A stretch of DNA of 64,000 nt from Emiliania huxleyi CCMP1516 (Eukaryota > Haptophyta > Isochrysidales > Noelaerhabdaceae). The position numbers and the translations under genes were made by a program. A model generated the notes under the pieces. That model made no database searches. It had not been told where the DNA came from and saw only the letters and a program-made list of their open reading frames with translations. The DNA lies in NCBI RefSeq assembly GCF_000372725.1, contig NW_005196756.1, forward strand, positions 390,719 to 454,718, given 5' to 3'. Numbering within the stretch: the first letter of the stretch is position 1; every line of letters begins with the position of its first letter. Shown piece after piece: positions 9,075-18,431 of the stretch.

Positions 9075-11922
9075 TCAGTAGCTCGAAGCGCCGCCGCCGC
9101 CACCGCAACCAGCCCGCGGGTCCCAAGCGCGACCAGCGCCCCAGCCGCCACCGCCGCCTGGCTGCTGGCCCCACCTTTGCTGCTGGCCCCCACCGTAGCC
9201 TCCCTTTCCTTGGCCATAGCCTCCGCGCCGGTCCCAAACCGGGCCGCCCCCACGACGCCCATCAAGTCGGTCGTGGGGCGTGTGGCCCTGCCGGCCACCG
9301 CTGCCTCCGCCACCTCTGCCTCCTCCAGCCCCTCCACCACCGTCCCACAACGGGATGCGGCCCGATCGGCCGTCGGTGGTGTACCACGTGTGCTCCTGGT
9401 CCTCGATCCGCACCCCCTCCTCGCGCATCCGCAGCCTACGCCATGAACACACCGAGGTCAGGGCGGGAATGCGTCATGAATACACCGACATCAGGGCGGG
9501 AACAGGTGTTGTGCTGAGCATGCAGAGCACCGCACGGATACGAGGGAGGCGAAGACGGGGGAAGACGGCGGAAGACGGGCGAATACAGCGGAATGCGTGT
9601 CCTCTCGCGTGCTAGTTGCAGTACAAGAACACGTCTTCCGCTACTCTAGGATCCGCCGCCGAATCTGGTCCGCGAGCTCGAAGTCGCGCTCCTTCCTCGC
9701 TCGCTCGCGGTCCGTCACCATCCCCTCGATGTCGCTGGTCGCTAGCGTGCAGGGGGGGTTGGCGCGTCCAGTGCCACCACTGCTGGTGGCGCGCCACTCC
9801 CCCTCACGGCGCGACGAGGGGCATTCGCGCGGCGCGTATCCCTCGCGTCGACCGCCTGATGCACTGAGAACCAAGTGTCAGCCGTCAGGTTGCCACATGT
9901 ACATGTACATGTGCATGCGCATGTCCGGGCCGAGGCACGCGTTGGACCACAAGGCGAGGTTGGGTGGGGTGAACGGTCAGGTCTGCCGCGAGGGATGGAT
10001 AGCAGTGCGTGTTTGTGCGCGTGTGCGCGTGTGCGTTTGGCCCGCCTCCTCCATCGGCGACATGCCCCCCGCGGCCCGGCGCGGCATGGCTAGGCACATG
10101 CTCTTGCGGCTGAGAGGCGGCGGCGGCGGCGCCGCCGCCGCGTGGATGGTGGGGCTGCTCTCGCCTATTCTCAGCACGAGTGCGTAACGAGCGCCAGATC
10201 CAACCCCTCTGCTTCGAACGCTGGTCGTTTTGCGGCTGCCGCTGCTGCGGCTGCTCGTGCACCATGCGCGCCGCCGGCGCAGCCGCGCGCTGCACTGCGG
10301 CGGCCGGTGGCTGCCGCTGCTGCTCGTGCATCATGCGCGCCTGTAGGCCATTGGGGAAACTCTGAGAGAGGATGCGGCAGGGGCGATGCGAGTGCGGTAC
10401 GAGTACAACTATTCCGCTGCATGCGGCGGGATACAGTGGAGTACGTGTCCTCGCGCGAGGCTCGCTGGAATACAAAGGTAGGAGTGTACTCCGCTTCTAG
10501 GCCTCGGATCGCGCGAGGGCTCGCTGGAATACAAAGGTCGGAGTATACTCCGCTTCTAGGAGAGACACGGGGAGATGCGGGGGGGGGGGGGGGGGGGATC
10601 TGGGGAGATATTCAGCTTCTAGGAGCGGCGCGCCATCTGCATGTCCCCTTGCATTTGCATCTGCACGTGGTGCTGCATGTGCTGCTGCTGCTGCTGCTGC
10701 ATCGTGGATGGCTCCACACCCGCGCCGAAGCTGCAGCCGCCGCCCTGCATCCCGCCCCCGCTCATCCCGCCTCCGCTCTGCATCCCCTGCATCATCTCCA
10801 GCATGTCGGTGTGTAGTTTGGTCATCCCCCCCCCAACGCCCATTGACGAGTCGCAACAGCCAGCGCCACCGCCCATCCCGCAAGCAAAGCCACCGCCCAT
10901 CCCGCCGGGCGCGTAGCTCATGTGGCCCATCGTGCCGCCGCCGTTGCCCATGCCTACGATCAATCAATCAATCGGACTCGATTTGGGATGGTGCACCTCG
11001 ACGGGATGGAGTGCCGCCGCTGTTGCCAATGCCCGGGACCCCGAAGCCTTGGTTGGCCATCATGTTCATGTCCGCATTGATGCCTCCGCCCATGCCTCCG
11101 CCCATGCCTCCGGAGTTGAAGCCGCCGCAGAAGCCGCCTGCCGCGGCCTGCGGGGCTCGGAAGTTGGGCGGAACGCTCTTTTGCCCCTGCAGCTCCGTAA
11201 ACTCCACCATCTTCTTTGCGATGCCTTCGGCGCAGCGCTCGCAATTGTCGCGCGAGATGTGCGACGTGACGAACACCTTGCGCAACGGCGCCTCCCCCAA
11301 TGGCTCCTTCTCGATCTGGATCTTGCAATTGTGTGTGTCCTGCAGCTTCTCGATCACGACGCCCTTCTTCCCAATCAGAAAGGACGCCGCCTGCTGGATG
11401 TTTGGAATCTCGATGACGAGCGTGTTTCCCTCCCAATAGGCGCCGTCCCCGCCCACCGCCCCACCGTAGTGGCCGTTGCTGCCGTCTGCGCCCACGTCGT
11501 GCAAGGCGGGCCCGCAAGCAAACGGCTGCTGCCGCTGCTGCTGCTGCTGCTGCTGCTGCATGGCCTGCTGCTGCTGCTGCTGCTGCTGCAGCAGCAGGGC
11601 GGTGAGCTCGCGCTCCTGCCCTGCCGTGTAGCGACGCACGCGTTCCGTCTCAGCAGCGACCTCTGAGAGGCGCGCGTGCGAATGCGCCAGCAGCCGATTG
11701 ACGCGTGAGTGGCGCTCCTCGGGGCCTAGAGCCTCGCGGCGGCCCGGCGGGGGCGAGAGAAGCACGCAGAGTCGCTCGCGCTGCTCGGCCAACGCCGCGG
11801 CGTGATACTCCAGCAGCTGCGCCTGAGGGGCGAAGGGCTGGCTCAATGGGCGGCGAACGGGGACTCCTCGCCGTCCGGGGGGGCGCCCGCACCAAGCGCT
11901 TCTCGGCGCGGCGGCGGACGAC
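9075..11922 (-). CDS. KH-domain RNA-binding protein locus with Gln/Met-rich middle and RGG tail
   Basis: Read right to left. The first visible exon runs from about 11922 to 10997 and carries a coiled-coil leader, a polyglutamine run and a KH domain (IPNIQQAASFLIGKKGVVIE) with the GKKG loop that grips RNA. A 43-nt GT-AG intron (10996-10954) joins it in frame to a Gly/Met-rich exon ending at 10634. An introner-bearing intron (10633-10341) leads to an exon with two copies of an ARM(M/V)HEQ-QRQ motif. The borders between about 10190 and 9870 are unclear. The last two exons (ending 9660; 9435-9075) form a motif like the cysteinyl-tRNA synthetase C-terminus (RERARKERDFELADQIR + LRMREEGVRIED...W...DGRSG), then a Gly/Arg-rich tail. 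No ATG opens the first exon: either an upstream exon is missing, or it continues the JmjC-like gene. The last exons could also be a separate gene. Confidence 0.55.
9436..9650 (-). mobile_element. Introner-like element, family A, copy 1
   Basis: A 215-bp repeat in gene sense begins CCTAGAGTAGCGG and ends ATGGCGTAG. It is flanked by 9-bp direct repeats GCGGCGGAT (9651-9659) and GCTGCGGAT (9427-9435), 8 of 9 identical. Using the GC of the first direct repeat as donor and the element's terminal AG as acceptor joins ADQIR to LRMREEGVRIED. That is exactly the spacing expected for this CysRS-like motif. Relatives lie at 10.4, 12.0, 27.6 and 42.7 kb. Confidence 0.8.
10341..10633 (-). mobile_element. 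Intron filled by partial family-A introner copies
   Basis: The intron lies between two copies of GCGCGC (10628-10633 and 10335-10340) and has a GC donor and a CCTACAG acceptor. It contains two tandem copies of the family-A left end (CTAGAAGCGGAGTA...), a 19-bp G run near 10580-10598 and A-family internal sequence. The acceptor end is divergent, so this is an older or rearranged copy. Confidence 0.6.
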
Positions 11923-12277
11923 CTGCGTGATGAATGCGCCGAGGTCAGGGTGGGAGTACGTCATGAATGCACCGAGGTCAGGGGGGAATAGACGGTCTGG
12001 CGCCGTGTGCAGAGCACGCGTGAATATGTGGGCTACACATGCAAGGAATGCCGCGGAATACGGCGGAGGACAGCGGTCGTCCTACGACAGCTGTGAACAG
12101 CGTCTCTTCACACCTCTCTCTCTGGCTGTGAACAGGTGGAGGACAGCGGAGGGCGCCTCCTCTCGAAGAGGAGGCGCCCCTACCCACACTGGAGCCGAAC
12201 CCTGGGGAGATTGCAATCTCGGGCGTGTCCTCTCGAGCGCGAGTCGGAGTACAAAGAACGCGTCTGCCGCTTCTACG
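11923..12277 (-). mobile_element. Introner-like element, family A, with nested family-C repeat
   Basis: In gene sense it begins CGTAGAAGCGGCAG and ends GCATTCATCACGCAG, the same end as the copy at 42.9 kb. The flanking 9-mers CCCGTCCGG and GTCGTCCGC share a 6-bp core. Inside it, at about 12086-12136, lies a second repeat family bounded by two CTGTGAACAG copies. Spliced out with the frame kept, the JmjC-like protein would gain a short tail ending at a stop at 11843-11845 instead of stopping at 12273. Confidence 0.7.
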
Positions 12278-14051
12278 CCGGACGGGCCTTGAGCGCAACC
12301 TCCAAGTCGCCGTCGGCCGAAGCGAGTGCATCGCGCACGGTCGGCTCGGGCGCACCCAGCGCCAACTCGCCAAGCGCCCTCGCCTTGCCGCAGACGCCCG
12401 TCGGCGAAGCCCCCGGCGGCGCACCGCACGAGCCCACGCCGAGCGGCGGGCCGTATTCGCTCAACTCCGCCTCGAGGCCCGACAGGTCGTGCTCGTCTGC
12501 TGGCGGCGGCTCGGCCTCGGCGTTGACTTTGGCGTCGGCCCGAGGCGCCGCGTTGGTCGCCGTCGCAGACTGCGCCTCGTCCTCGGCCTCTGAGCAGGGA
12601 GCGCTGCTCCTCGTCCGCTTGTCGCCCTTCGCCACAGCCTCCGCCGACGCTCCGCGCTTGGTTGCCACGCGCCCGCCGCCCTCTCTCGGCGGCGGGGGAG
12701 GCTTGGCCAGTCGTTCCACCGCCAGCATAGCGAGGGACGCGCGCTGGCCGTCGGCGCGCGTGCCGACGCTCCTCCCATCGAGGACCGCCTCGGCGGCGCC
12801 GCGGAGAGCGTCCGCCTCGGCCGAACCGCGCAGCAACTGCAGCCCGACCGCCACAACCTCGAGCAGCTGCTCGTGTGAGGCGTGCTGCACGAGCGCCACA
12901 CCGTCCGCCGCGCCGGCACCAGCGCCTACGTGGCCGTCGGCGACGCAGCGGAGGCAAAAGTGGCCGTCGTCGGGCACCGCCGTGCCGTTGGGAGTCGGAT
13001 CGGCGGGCCGCTTGATTCGCACGCAGCGGTTGAAGATCTCGGCGTTGCACGCGTCGCATGCGCGCAGGGAGTTGTCTCCGAGCAAGCCGACCACCACGCT
13101 CGCCCGGGTGGTCTCAGCGCCGATGACGGCGGAGGCGCAGCGCAGGAGCAGCAGCAGCTCGTCTTCCTCGTGCTGCTCCGAGAGCGCTCCGCCGTCGCGC
13201 TCGCGCCCTGCGGCACCGTAGCCTTGGACGCGCCGAACCAGCGAGAGGTACGTCGCATACCGCGAGAGCGGAGCGAGCTGCCTCGCGCGCCACGCCGGCG
13301 GCGCCGGCGCGAGCGGCGGGAGCACGGGGGCTTTGTCGATGCGCAGCGCCGCCACCGCGCACGCCGCGTCCAGCCTCAGCCAGTGCAGCAGCGCCGCGGG
13401 CGCGCGTGAGCAGCGGACAAAGACGGCGCAGGGCGGCAGCAGCAGCAGATCGCCCTGCTGCTGCACCGTGTGCTGCGACGTGCGCTGGATGCTCCGGAGC
13501 GCAGCCGCCGCCTCGGATGCGGTATCGCAGCCTCGGCAGCGCGCTGCAAGTTCGGTGCGCTCGGCGGCGCCGAAAACCTGCCACTCAACCGTGCCCCCGT
13601 GCAGCAGCAGGTGGGCGCTCACAGCGCCGCAGCGATCCTCGCCGCAAACGGCATCGCCCGGCGCACAGCCGAGGATGGCAATGCCCTGCTGCTCATCGGT
13701 GCCTGGCGGAAGCTGGGAGAGCACGTCGGCCGGATCGCGCCACGCCACGCCAGCTGGGAGCACGCTGCGAAGCAGAGAGGCCGCCGCGGGCGGGCACTGC
13801 TGGACCGTCGCTGCGGCATCGAGCGCCTCAGCGCCCTCGACACACACGCCCGTCAGGAGCAGAGGTTCGCCGTCGTGCACGACGTGCGACGCGATTGTAG
13901 CGACCAAGGCCTTGCTCGACGATGAGACGCGCCTCATCTCCTTTCTGATGCCCTCCGTCATGGAGACCTGCGGACCGGGGCAGGGGGTCGTGAGGCGGAG
14001 ACCGGCTGAAGTGGTGGTGGGGGACGGGAAGGGGGGGGGGTTGGGGGGCAT
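12273..14051 (-). CDS. JmjC-like protein with Cys-rich finger
   Basis: Up to about 592 aa. The N-terminal half has the layout of a KDM3-type JmjC region: a VEWQVF strand, then a QQGDLLLLPP strand-turn where such proteins read Q-x-x-GD-x-x-x-IPAG. The usual H-x-D/E and second histidine are not evident, so catalysis is doubtful and a protein-binding or inactive role is possible. A Cys-rich motif follows (CDACNAEIFNRCVRIKR ... HFCLRC), resembling the KDM3 C6 finger. A UBA-like helix set ends the frame. Start choice: ATG at 14051 is the first in frame; ATG at 13961, just after a possible CAG acceptor, is an alternative. An introner overlaps the last codons, so the true C-terminus may lie at 11843. 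It is divergent from nothing close upstream: the FkbM gene ends 70 bp away on the same strand. JmjC assignment is moderate. Confidence 0.5.
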   Translation of the reverse strand: MPPNPPPFPSPTTTSAGLRLTTPCPGPQVSMTEGIRKEMRRVSSSSKALVATIASHVVHDGEPLLLTGVCVEGAEALDAAATVQQCPPAAASLLRSVLPAGVAWRDPADVLSQLPPGTDEQQGIAILGCAPGDAVCGEDRCGAVSAHLLLHGGTVEWQVFGAAERTELAARCRGCDTASEAAAALRSIQRTSQHTVQQQGDLLLLPPCAVFVRCSRAPAALLHWLRLDAACAVAALRIDKAPVLPPLAPAPPAWRARQLAPLSRYATYLSLVRRVQGYGAAGRERDGGALSEQHEEDELLLLLRCASAVIGAETTRASVVVGLLGDNSLRACDACNAEIFNRCVRIKRPADPTPNGTAVPDDGHFCLRCVADGHVGAGAGAADGVALVQHASHEQLLEVVAVGLQLLRGSAEADALRGAAEAVLDGRSVGTRADGQRASLAMLAVERLAKPPPPPREGGGRVATKRGASAEAVAKGDKRTRSSAPCSEAEDEAQSATATNAAPRADAKVNAEAEPPPADEHDLSGLEAELSEYGPPLGVGSCGAPPGASPTGVCGKARALGELALGAPEPTVRDALASADGDLEVALKARPA

Positions 14052-14121
14052 CAGCGGGTGAGCGGTGTGCTCCACACGGTGACTGGCTGGGCTTCGAAAA
14101 AAGAATTCGCGTATAAACTAC

Positions 14122-15225
14122 CTACCTACCTAACGAACTGCGCTTGGTACTGCGGCGCAGATGCTCCGGCAGCTTCTGCGCACACGAAGCACGGCGCTGC
14201 AGTCCCACCAGGTTGGTGGAGATGGACTTGAAGTCGAGCACCTGCCAGTAGGCGCACCGAATGGCCGGCAGGTGGGCGGGCGCTCCAGACGCCACCAGGC
14301 GCGGAAGCCCGCGCCAGGTGTGCAGGTGCTTCCAGCGGCGTGCGGCCGGGAGCGAATAGTTCGAGTCGATGATCGCATTGCCGATGACGCGCAGCGTGTA
14401 GCCCATCTCGTACAGGTCGCTGAGCATGGCGATGTTGCGCTCGCTCTGCGCGGCCTGCGTGCGATGGGAGCAGCCGCCGGCCGCCGCCATGCGCGCAAGG
14501 TCTGCCTCGCGCCGGGTCATCTCCAGTTGGACCGAGAGGACACACCTCTCCGAGAGCAGTCTCCGGGCGCTCGCCAGCGCCTGCGGCTCATATCCCTCCA
14601 CATCAAGCTTGAGCATGCACACGTCGCGCGTGGCGGAGAGCGACACGCGTAGCTCGTCGTCGATGCGCACGCTCCGTGCGGTCACGTTGTAGTGCCGGAA
14701 CCTCTGCACGTCGTACCCTTTGATCACGCCGTGCTCGCCCACCATGCCGGTCATGCCGAGCTTCTTCAAGTATGGGAAGCCGATGGGCCGAGGGATGGGC
14801 ACCGGCAGGGTGTACTCGCCCGGCGAGCTGCTCACCACGTTGCGGTAGATGGTCGCGCGCTCCGCAAACCCATTGTTCAGCAGCAGCCCGATCCTCAGAA
14901 TCTCGATAAACGCTGGAACTGGCTCGAAGATGCTCACGTGGCAGCCGAGCGCGAGCGAGTACAGCGCGTACCAACCGTAGTTGGCGCCGACGTCGATGAC
15001 GGTGCCATGTCGCCGGCAGCACTCGCTCGTCAGCTCATGCCACGTCCGCGTGAGCGTCGGCTCCACAATCAGGTGCCTTGCCATGCGGGTCATGTCATCG
15101 TCGAGCTCGTCGAAGGCGAAGTAAAACTGCGGGTCGGTTTGGGTGCGCAGCACCTTGATAGAGCGAGGCACGCCCGCGGGGAGCGCGGTCACGGCGATAG
15201 CCTCGAGGGGTTGACCCGTCGGCAT
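14122..15225 (-). CDS. FkbM-family SAM-dependent methyltransferase
   Basis: Intronless 367-aa protein. Residues around 75-95 carry a class I SAM-binding motif (TVIDVGANYGWYALYSLALG) followed by an acidic strand end (VSIFEPVP). A later CMLKLDVEGYE segment is the diagnostic FkbM-type motif (K-x-D-V-E-G-x-E). FkbM-like enzymes methylate sugar or polyketide hydroxyls; in algae many such genes are of unknown substrate and often attached to the secretory system. No signal peptide or membrane segment is obvious. The frame is open up to 15306 without ATG, so I place the start at the ATG at 15225; a short upstream exon with a CAG acceptor in the CAGGCA repeats is possible. The C-terminal third shows no known domain. 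Confidence 0.85.
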   Translation of the reverse strand: MPTGQPLEAIAVTALPAGVPRSIKVLRTQTDPQFYFAFDELDDDMTRMARHLIVEPTLTRTWHELTSECCRRHGTVIDVGANYGWYALYSLALGCHVSIFEPVPAFIEILRIGLLLNNGFAERATIYRNVVSSSPGEYTLPVPIPRPIGFPYLKKLGMTGMVGEHGVIKGYDVQRFRHYNVTARSVRIDDELRVSLSATRDVCMLKLDVEGYEPQALASARRLLSERCVLSVQLEMTRREADLARMAAAGGCSHRTQAAQSERNIAMLSDLYEMGYTLRVIGNAIIDSNYSLPAARRWKHLHTWRGLPRLVASGAPAHLPAIRCAYWQVLDFKSISTNLVGLQRRASCAQKLPEHLRRSTKRSSLGR

Positions 15226-15339
15226 GCTGGCCTGCACGTCGCGACTGCCTGTGCCTGTGCCTGTGCCATCAAGCTTGAATTTTACCGTTTCCGTAACATG
15301 CCACACTTTATGCGGTCAAGCTGTGTTTACTCGAGTAAT

Positions 15340-15400
15340 GTGGTAAGCGTCCATGCACTTGAGCACTTGAGCACTTGATAGGGCTGATTCCGCATGGTCC
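15340..15400 (+). repeat. GAGCAC short dispersed repeat, copy 1
   Basis: Contains GAGCACTTGAGCACTTGATA followed by a GGGCTGATTCCGCATGG-like segment. Close relatives are at about 15835-15885 and 48974-49025, and a partial one at 47230-47250 is the target of an LTR-element insertion. The shared core is GATAGGGTCGATTCCGC. Confidence 0.75.
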
Positions 15401-15569
15401 ATGCGAACAGCTACCGCGTCTTGAAGCTGTTTGTTGCTCGCGGCGATGAATGAACTGAGTCGGTCGGTCGTCAGTGTGCAGCGCGCGAGTAAGTAAAGTT
15501 GTCGAGCAGAGTGCAGCGTCCGACTCACACAGCCAGTCTAGCAGGCAAGGAGCCACATGCAGGTGAGGG

Positions 15570-16135
15570 GGCATAGCCATTTCAGCCATTACAGCCATCT
15601 ACTAAGTACTTATAGCTGGGACACTGACTGAGAGATTGCAGCTTCCATCCTCCAGACAGAGCCACATGGCTGGCTGGTGGTAATTCGATGGCAGCCGATG
15701 GCAGCTGTCCCGCGAGGCCGGGGGCGACAGACGCGCAGCCATTTGTGCGTGTGGCGGGGACGGCGGACTGCTGCCATCGATTGTCACCAGCCATGCTCCG
15801 GAGAATGGCTGCACTGGCTGTGCCCCAGCCACTTGAGCACTTGAGCACTGGATAGGGTCGATTCCGCGTGGTACGGGACCCCCCCACAGCCATAGTAGAT
15901 GGCTGGAAACATTGTCGCCCAGCCATCTTACCCAATATTGCTGCGATGTAGCCAGCTTAGCCAAGAGGGCTCACCTCGAGGCGGCGGTATGGCTAGTGCG
16001 TCTCCAGCCATGTCTACCAAGGATGGCTGCCCTGCCCTGTGTGTATTGCAGCCATCGGGCTGAAGGCTTCCTATGGCTGCACTGCAGCTAGCTCAGCCAT
16101 CCTTAGGTAAGATGGCTGTGTAGGAGCGAGCACAG
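15570..16135. repeat. Non-coding cluster of AGCCAT/ATGGCT hexamers
   Basis: About 18 copies of AGCCAT or its complement ATGGCT occur in about 560 bp, irregularly spaced and in both orientations, often as CAGCCAT. Chance would give well under one. No tandem unit or long frame explains them. A copy of the GAGCAC repeat (15835-15885) sits in the middle. Confidence 0.8.
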
Positions 16136-16747
16136 CCATACTGCTTCCACATTCCGAGGTTGGCCACTGTAGGGCCCCAGAAGGCTAGCTGGTAGCTTCA
16201 TTTGTAGTAGCACAGCCGCCGGTGCTAGAGAGGGGTCCGCAGAGGTGGGGCGCGGGAGGGTTGAGAGAGAGGGACCCATGACCATCCCATGACTACATGG
16301 ACATGGACCACGCTCACATGTGTCTTTGCATGTAATTTTGTTACACCCTCATGGGGCACAAGAAAGAGGCTCTACGGGGTCTGTGTACGGTCTGTGCTGC
16401 TGTCGTCCTAGCCTCCAACAACGCCTCCCCGGCGCAGAGGGCCCCCCCGGAGGGATGCTCAACCGCTCCACGCCACGCCGCTTGCGGCGGTCCTATTCCC
16501 AGCTCCGCTGAGGGCCCGCGCACTTGGTTGGAGCACTTGGTCTTGGAGTGCAGTCGGTAACCGCACGCCCAGGACCGGGGACCGCACTTGGAGCACTTGG
16601 AGTGCAGTTAGCAGCCTCAAATCCAGGGCCGGGGGGCTAAGAAGCACACCCAGCGGGCCAGATGATCGGGATCGGGTTGCGGGCAAGAGACCGGGCATTT
16701 ATTTCTTCACTCGACCGTTTCAAAGCTTTCGGCGTGCCTATACAAAT
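16136..16747. other. Intergenic, 5' of the DIDGA-repeat gene
   Basis: Non-coding. It holds a small cluster of GGAGCACTTGG-type words at about 16510-16610 that resemble the GAGCAC dispersed repeat. I see no other genes. The segment just before 16748 is AT-richer and may be promoter or 5' UTR. Confidence 0.5.
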
Positions 16748-17875
16748 ATGCCTATGCAGCGCATCGACCCTTTGGATGTGAGCGACATCGACGGCGCGGT
16801 GGCGAGGCAACCTGCGAGGCGAAACACGTCCCACCACCCCTTCAATTCGAATGCGGATATCGCTGCCACAACGCCCCAGCCCCGACGCCTCCCGACGAGC
16901 CGCTTGACCAATCCACTTGAGCCCGACTACTCGCTGCCGACGTTTGTGCCGGCGCCGGAAACAGAGTCGTCCAAGCCTGCCCGTGACGTCTTGTTCACGC
17001 TCGAGCAGCCGCCGCGGCGTGTCTCGGCGACGCGGGACCTGATGGACTGGTCAGACGTGACGCAGGCAGAGAGCAGGCACGGTCGCAAGATTTGAACCGA
17101 TGACGCCCACCTCGCCTGAGCTCGGTGAGTCTCCGCCCACACAGGTCACGCGAGCTGCTGCGCCGTCCGACGGCAACGCGCAACCTGATGGCGGTGGCAG
17201 ATATCAACGAAAAGCCAGGACTTGGCATCGGCGGCCGGCCGGTGCGTTGCTCAGATCCTCTCGCCCCTAGCTACCGCGACCTCGACGGTGGCGCATATGG
17301 CGCTGTTCCGGCCAAGATCCCCAAGCCCGGCCAAACCTTCCCACGATCGCCCTCCGAAGCGTTTGGGCTGATCACTGCCGATATCAGCGCATCGGGCCCG
17401 CGGACGACAGAGTACCCCAAACACCTCATAAAGACGCGCGAGACCAATAAGATTGACGACATCTCCGGCGCTCAAGCGGGCACCATGCCCACCTCTGGGC
17501 CCAGGCTCTGGGCCCGAGACCCCGACAACCCCCACAAGCCACCGAGGGACCCGTCCAAGGTATCGACGAGGCCGAGATTGGACGGAGCGGCTTCAGCCAA
17601 GCAGAACCCACTGCCACTCTCCGATTCCTCCCACGTTTCCTCCCACGTAGGTGCCCGAAAAGGAAACCAACAGGGTCGTGGACATCGATGGCGCCGTCTC
17701 TGGCACCGGGGGAATCAGGGAGACGGCGCTCGCGCCCATGTACAGGAGGCAACATCAAGCCCGGGCCCTGACAAACGCGCCGGCAGCTCGCGCCGCCATT
17801 GCTGCGGCGAGACAGACCTCGCAGAGCGCGGAAGCGAAGGCAGTCGATGTTGCAGCCGTGGAGGCGCTGTCGTGA
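16748..17875 (+). CDS. Small protein with repeated D-I-D/S-G-A motifs (3 exons)
   Basis: Model join(16748..17076, 17145..17559, 17651..17875), 322 aa. Intron 1 (68 nt) is GC-AG and intron 2 (91 nt) GT-AG; both restore frame. The protein has four or five loosely repeated blocks with a hydrophobic-acidic core: DPLDVSDIDGAVARQP, TRETNKIDDISGAQAGT, KETNRVVDIDGAVSGT, and degenerate RDLMDWSDV and RNLMAVADI versions. These alternate with TNPLEPDYSLPT and SDPLAPSYRDLDG segments. From memory, such D-I-x-G-A and TNPLxPxY repeats occur in protist proteins tied to cilia or microtubules, so a microtubule-associated or microtubule-inner-protein role is possible. This is inference only. No membrane segment or catalytic motif. 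Start is the first ATG in a frame that is closed upstream. Confidence 0.75.
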
Positions 17876-18431
17876 GAACTGAAGCTACCAGCTCCGGGAG
17901 GCGCGGCTACCCGGCCATGCCCCCCCCCTTCCCTTGCCAGAGTGATCCGCTGACGCCGCTCGTCTCCCTGCCGGGACGTGTGTTTCGCGATTCGCGTATT
18001 CATTTTTGCGTACACGCGTAGCACCAACCAGATGGTGAGGCCGCAACACTCCACGTTGCAACCATGGGCATCCACTACTTGTACAGCGCAGCCCGGCGTT
18101 TGCCTCGCCTGGAGTGTGCGCTTCACTCCGGCCAATAAGCAATATTGCCCCTCAAGGGTCTTGGTTGGAGATCTGGGCACTTGGGAAGCTTGGCTGGAGA
18201 GTTGTAAAATTCTTTCAGCGCCGGCTCTTGTGGCGAGGACGATGGCTTCTAAGGAAGCCGTCGTCTGCGCCTTGTCTGTCGTGTGAATCGTGCGTGTGCG
18301 AGAGCCTTTTGTTGTGAAATTCTTTCAGCGTGATAATAAAAAGAAAACAAAAACCGGATGGCGGCCCACCTTTGACACCTGTGCTGGGGACACGGCCGAT
18401 CAGCCTTGTACTCAGAGCTGCCTTGCTGTGG
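17876..18431. other. Intergenic interval
   Basis: Non-coding. The word AATTCTTTCAGCG appears twice (about 18207 and 18318), and similar T-rich AATTCTTT words precede other genes here (51.36 kb). They may be 5' UTR or splice-acceptor remnants. Nothing else is recognised. Confidence 0.4.

Noticed and set aside
15307-15339. Extension of the FkbM gene to a GTG at 15306
   Set aside because: No ATG, and GTG starts are not expected in nuclear genes; the ATG at 15225 still precedes the SAM motif.
17077-17144. tRNA-like B box (GGTTCAAATC on the minus strand) in an intron
   Set aside because: The bases either side cannot form the T stem and no anticodon or acceptor stem fits.
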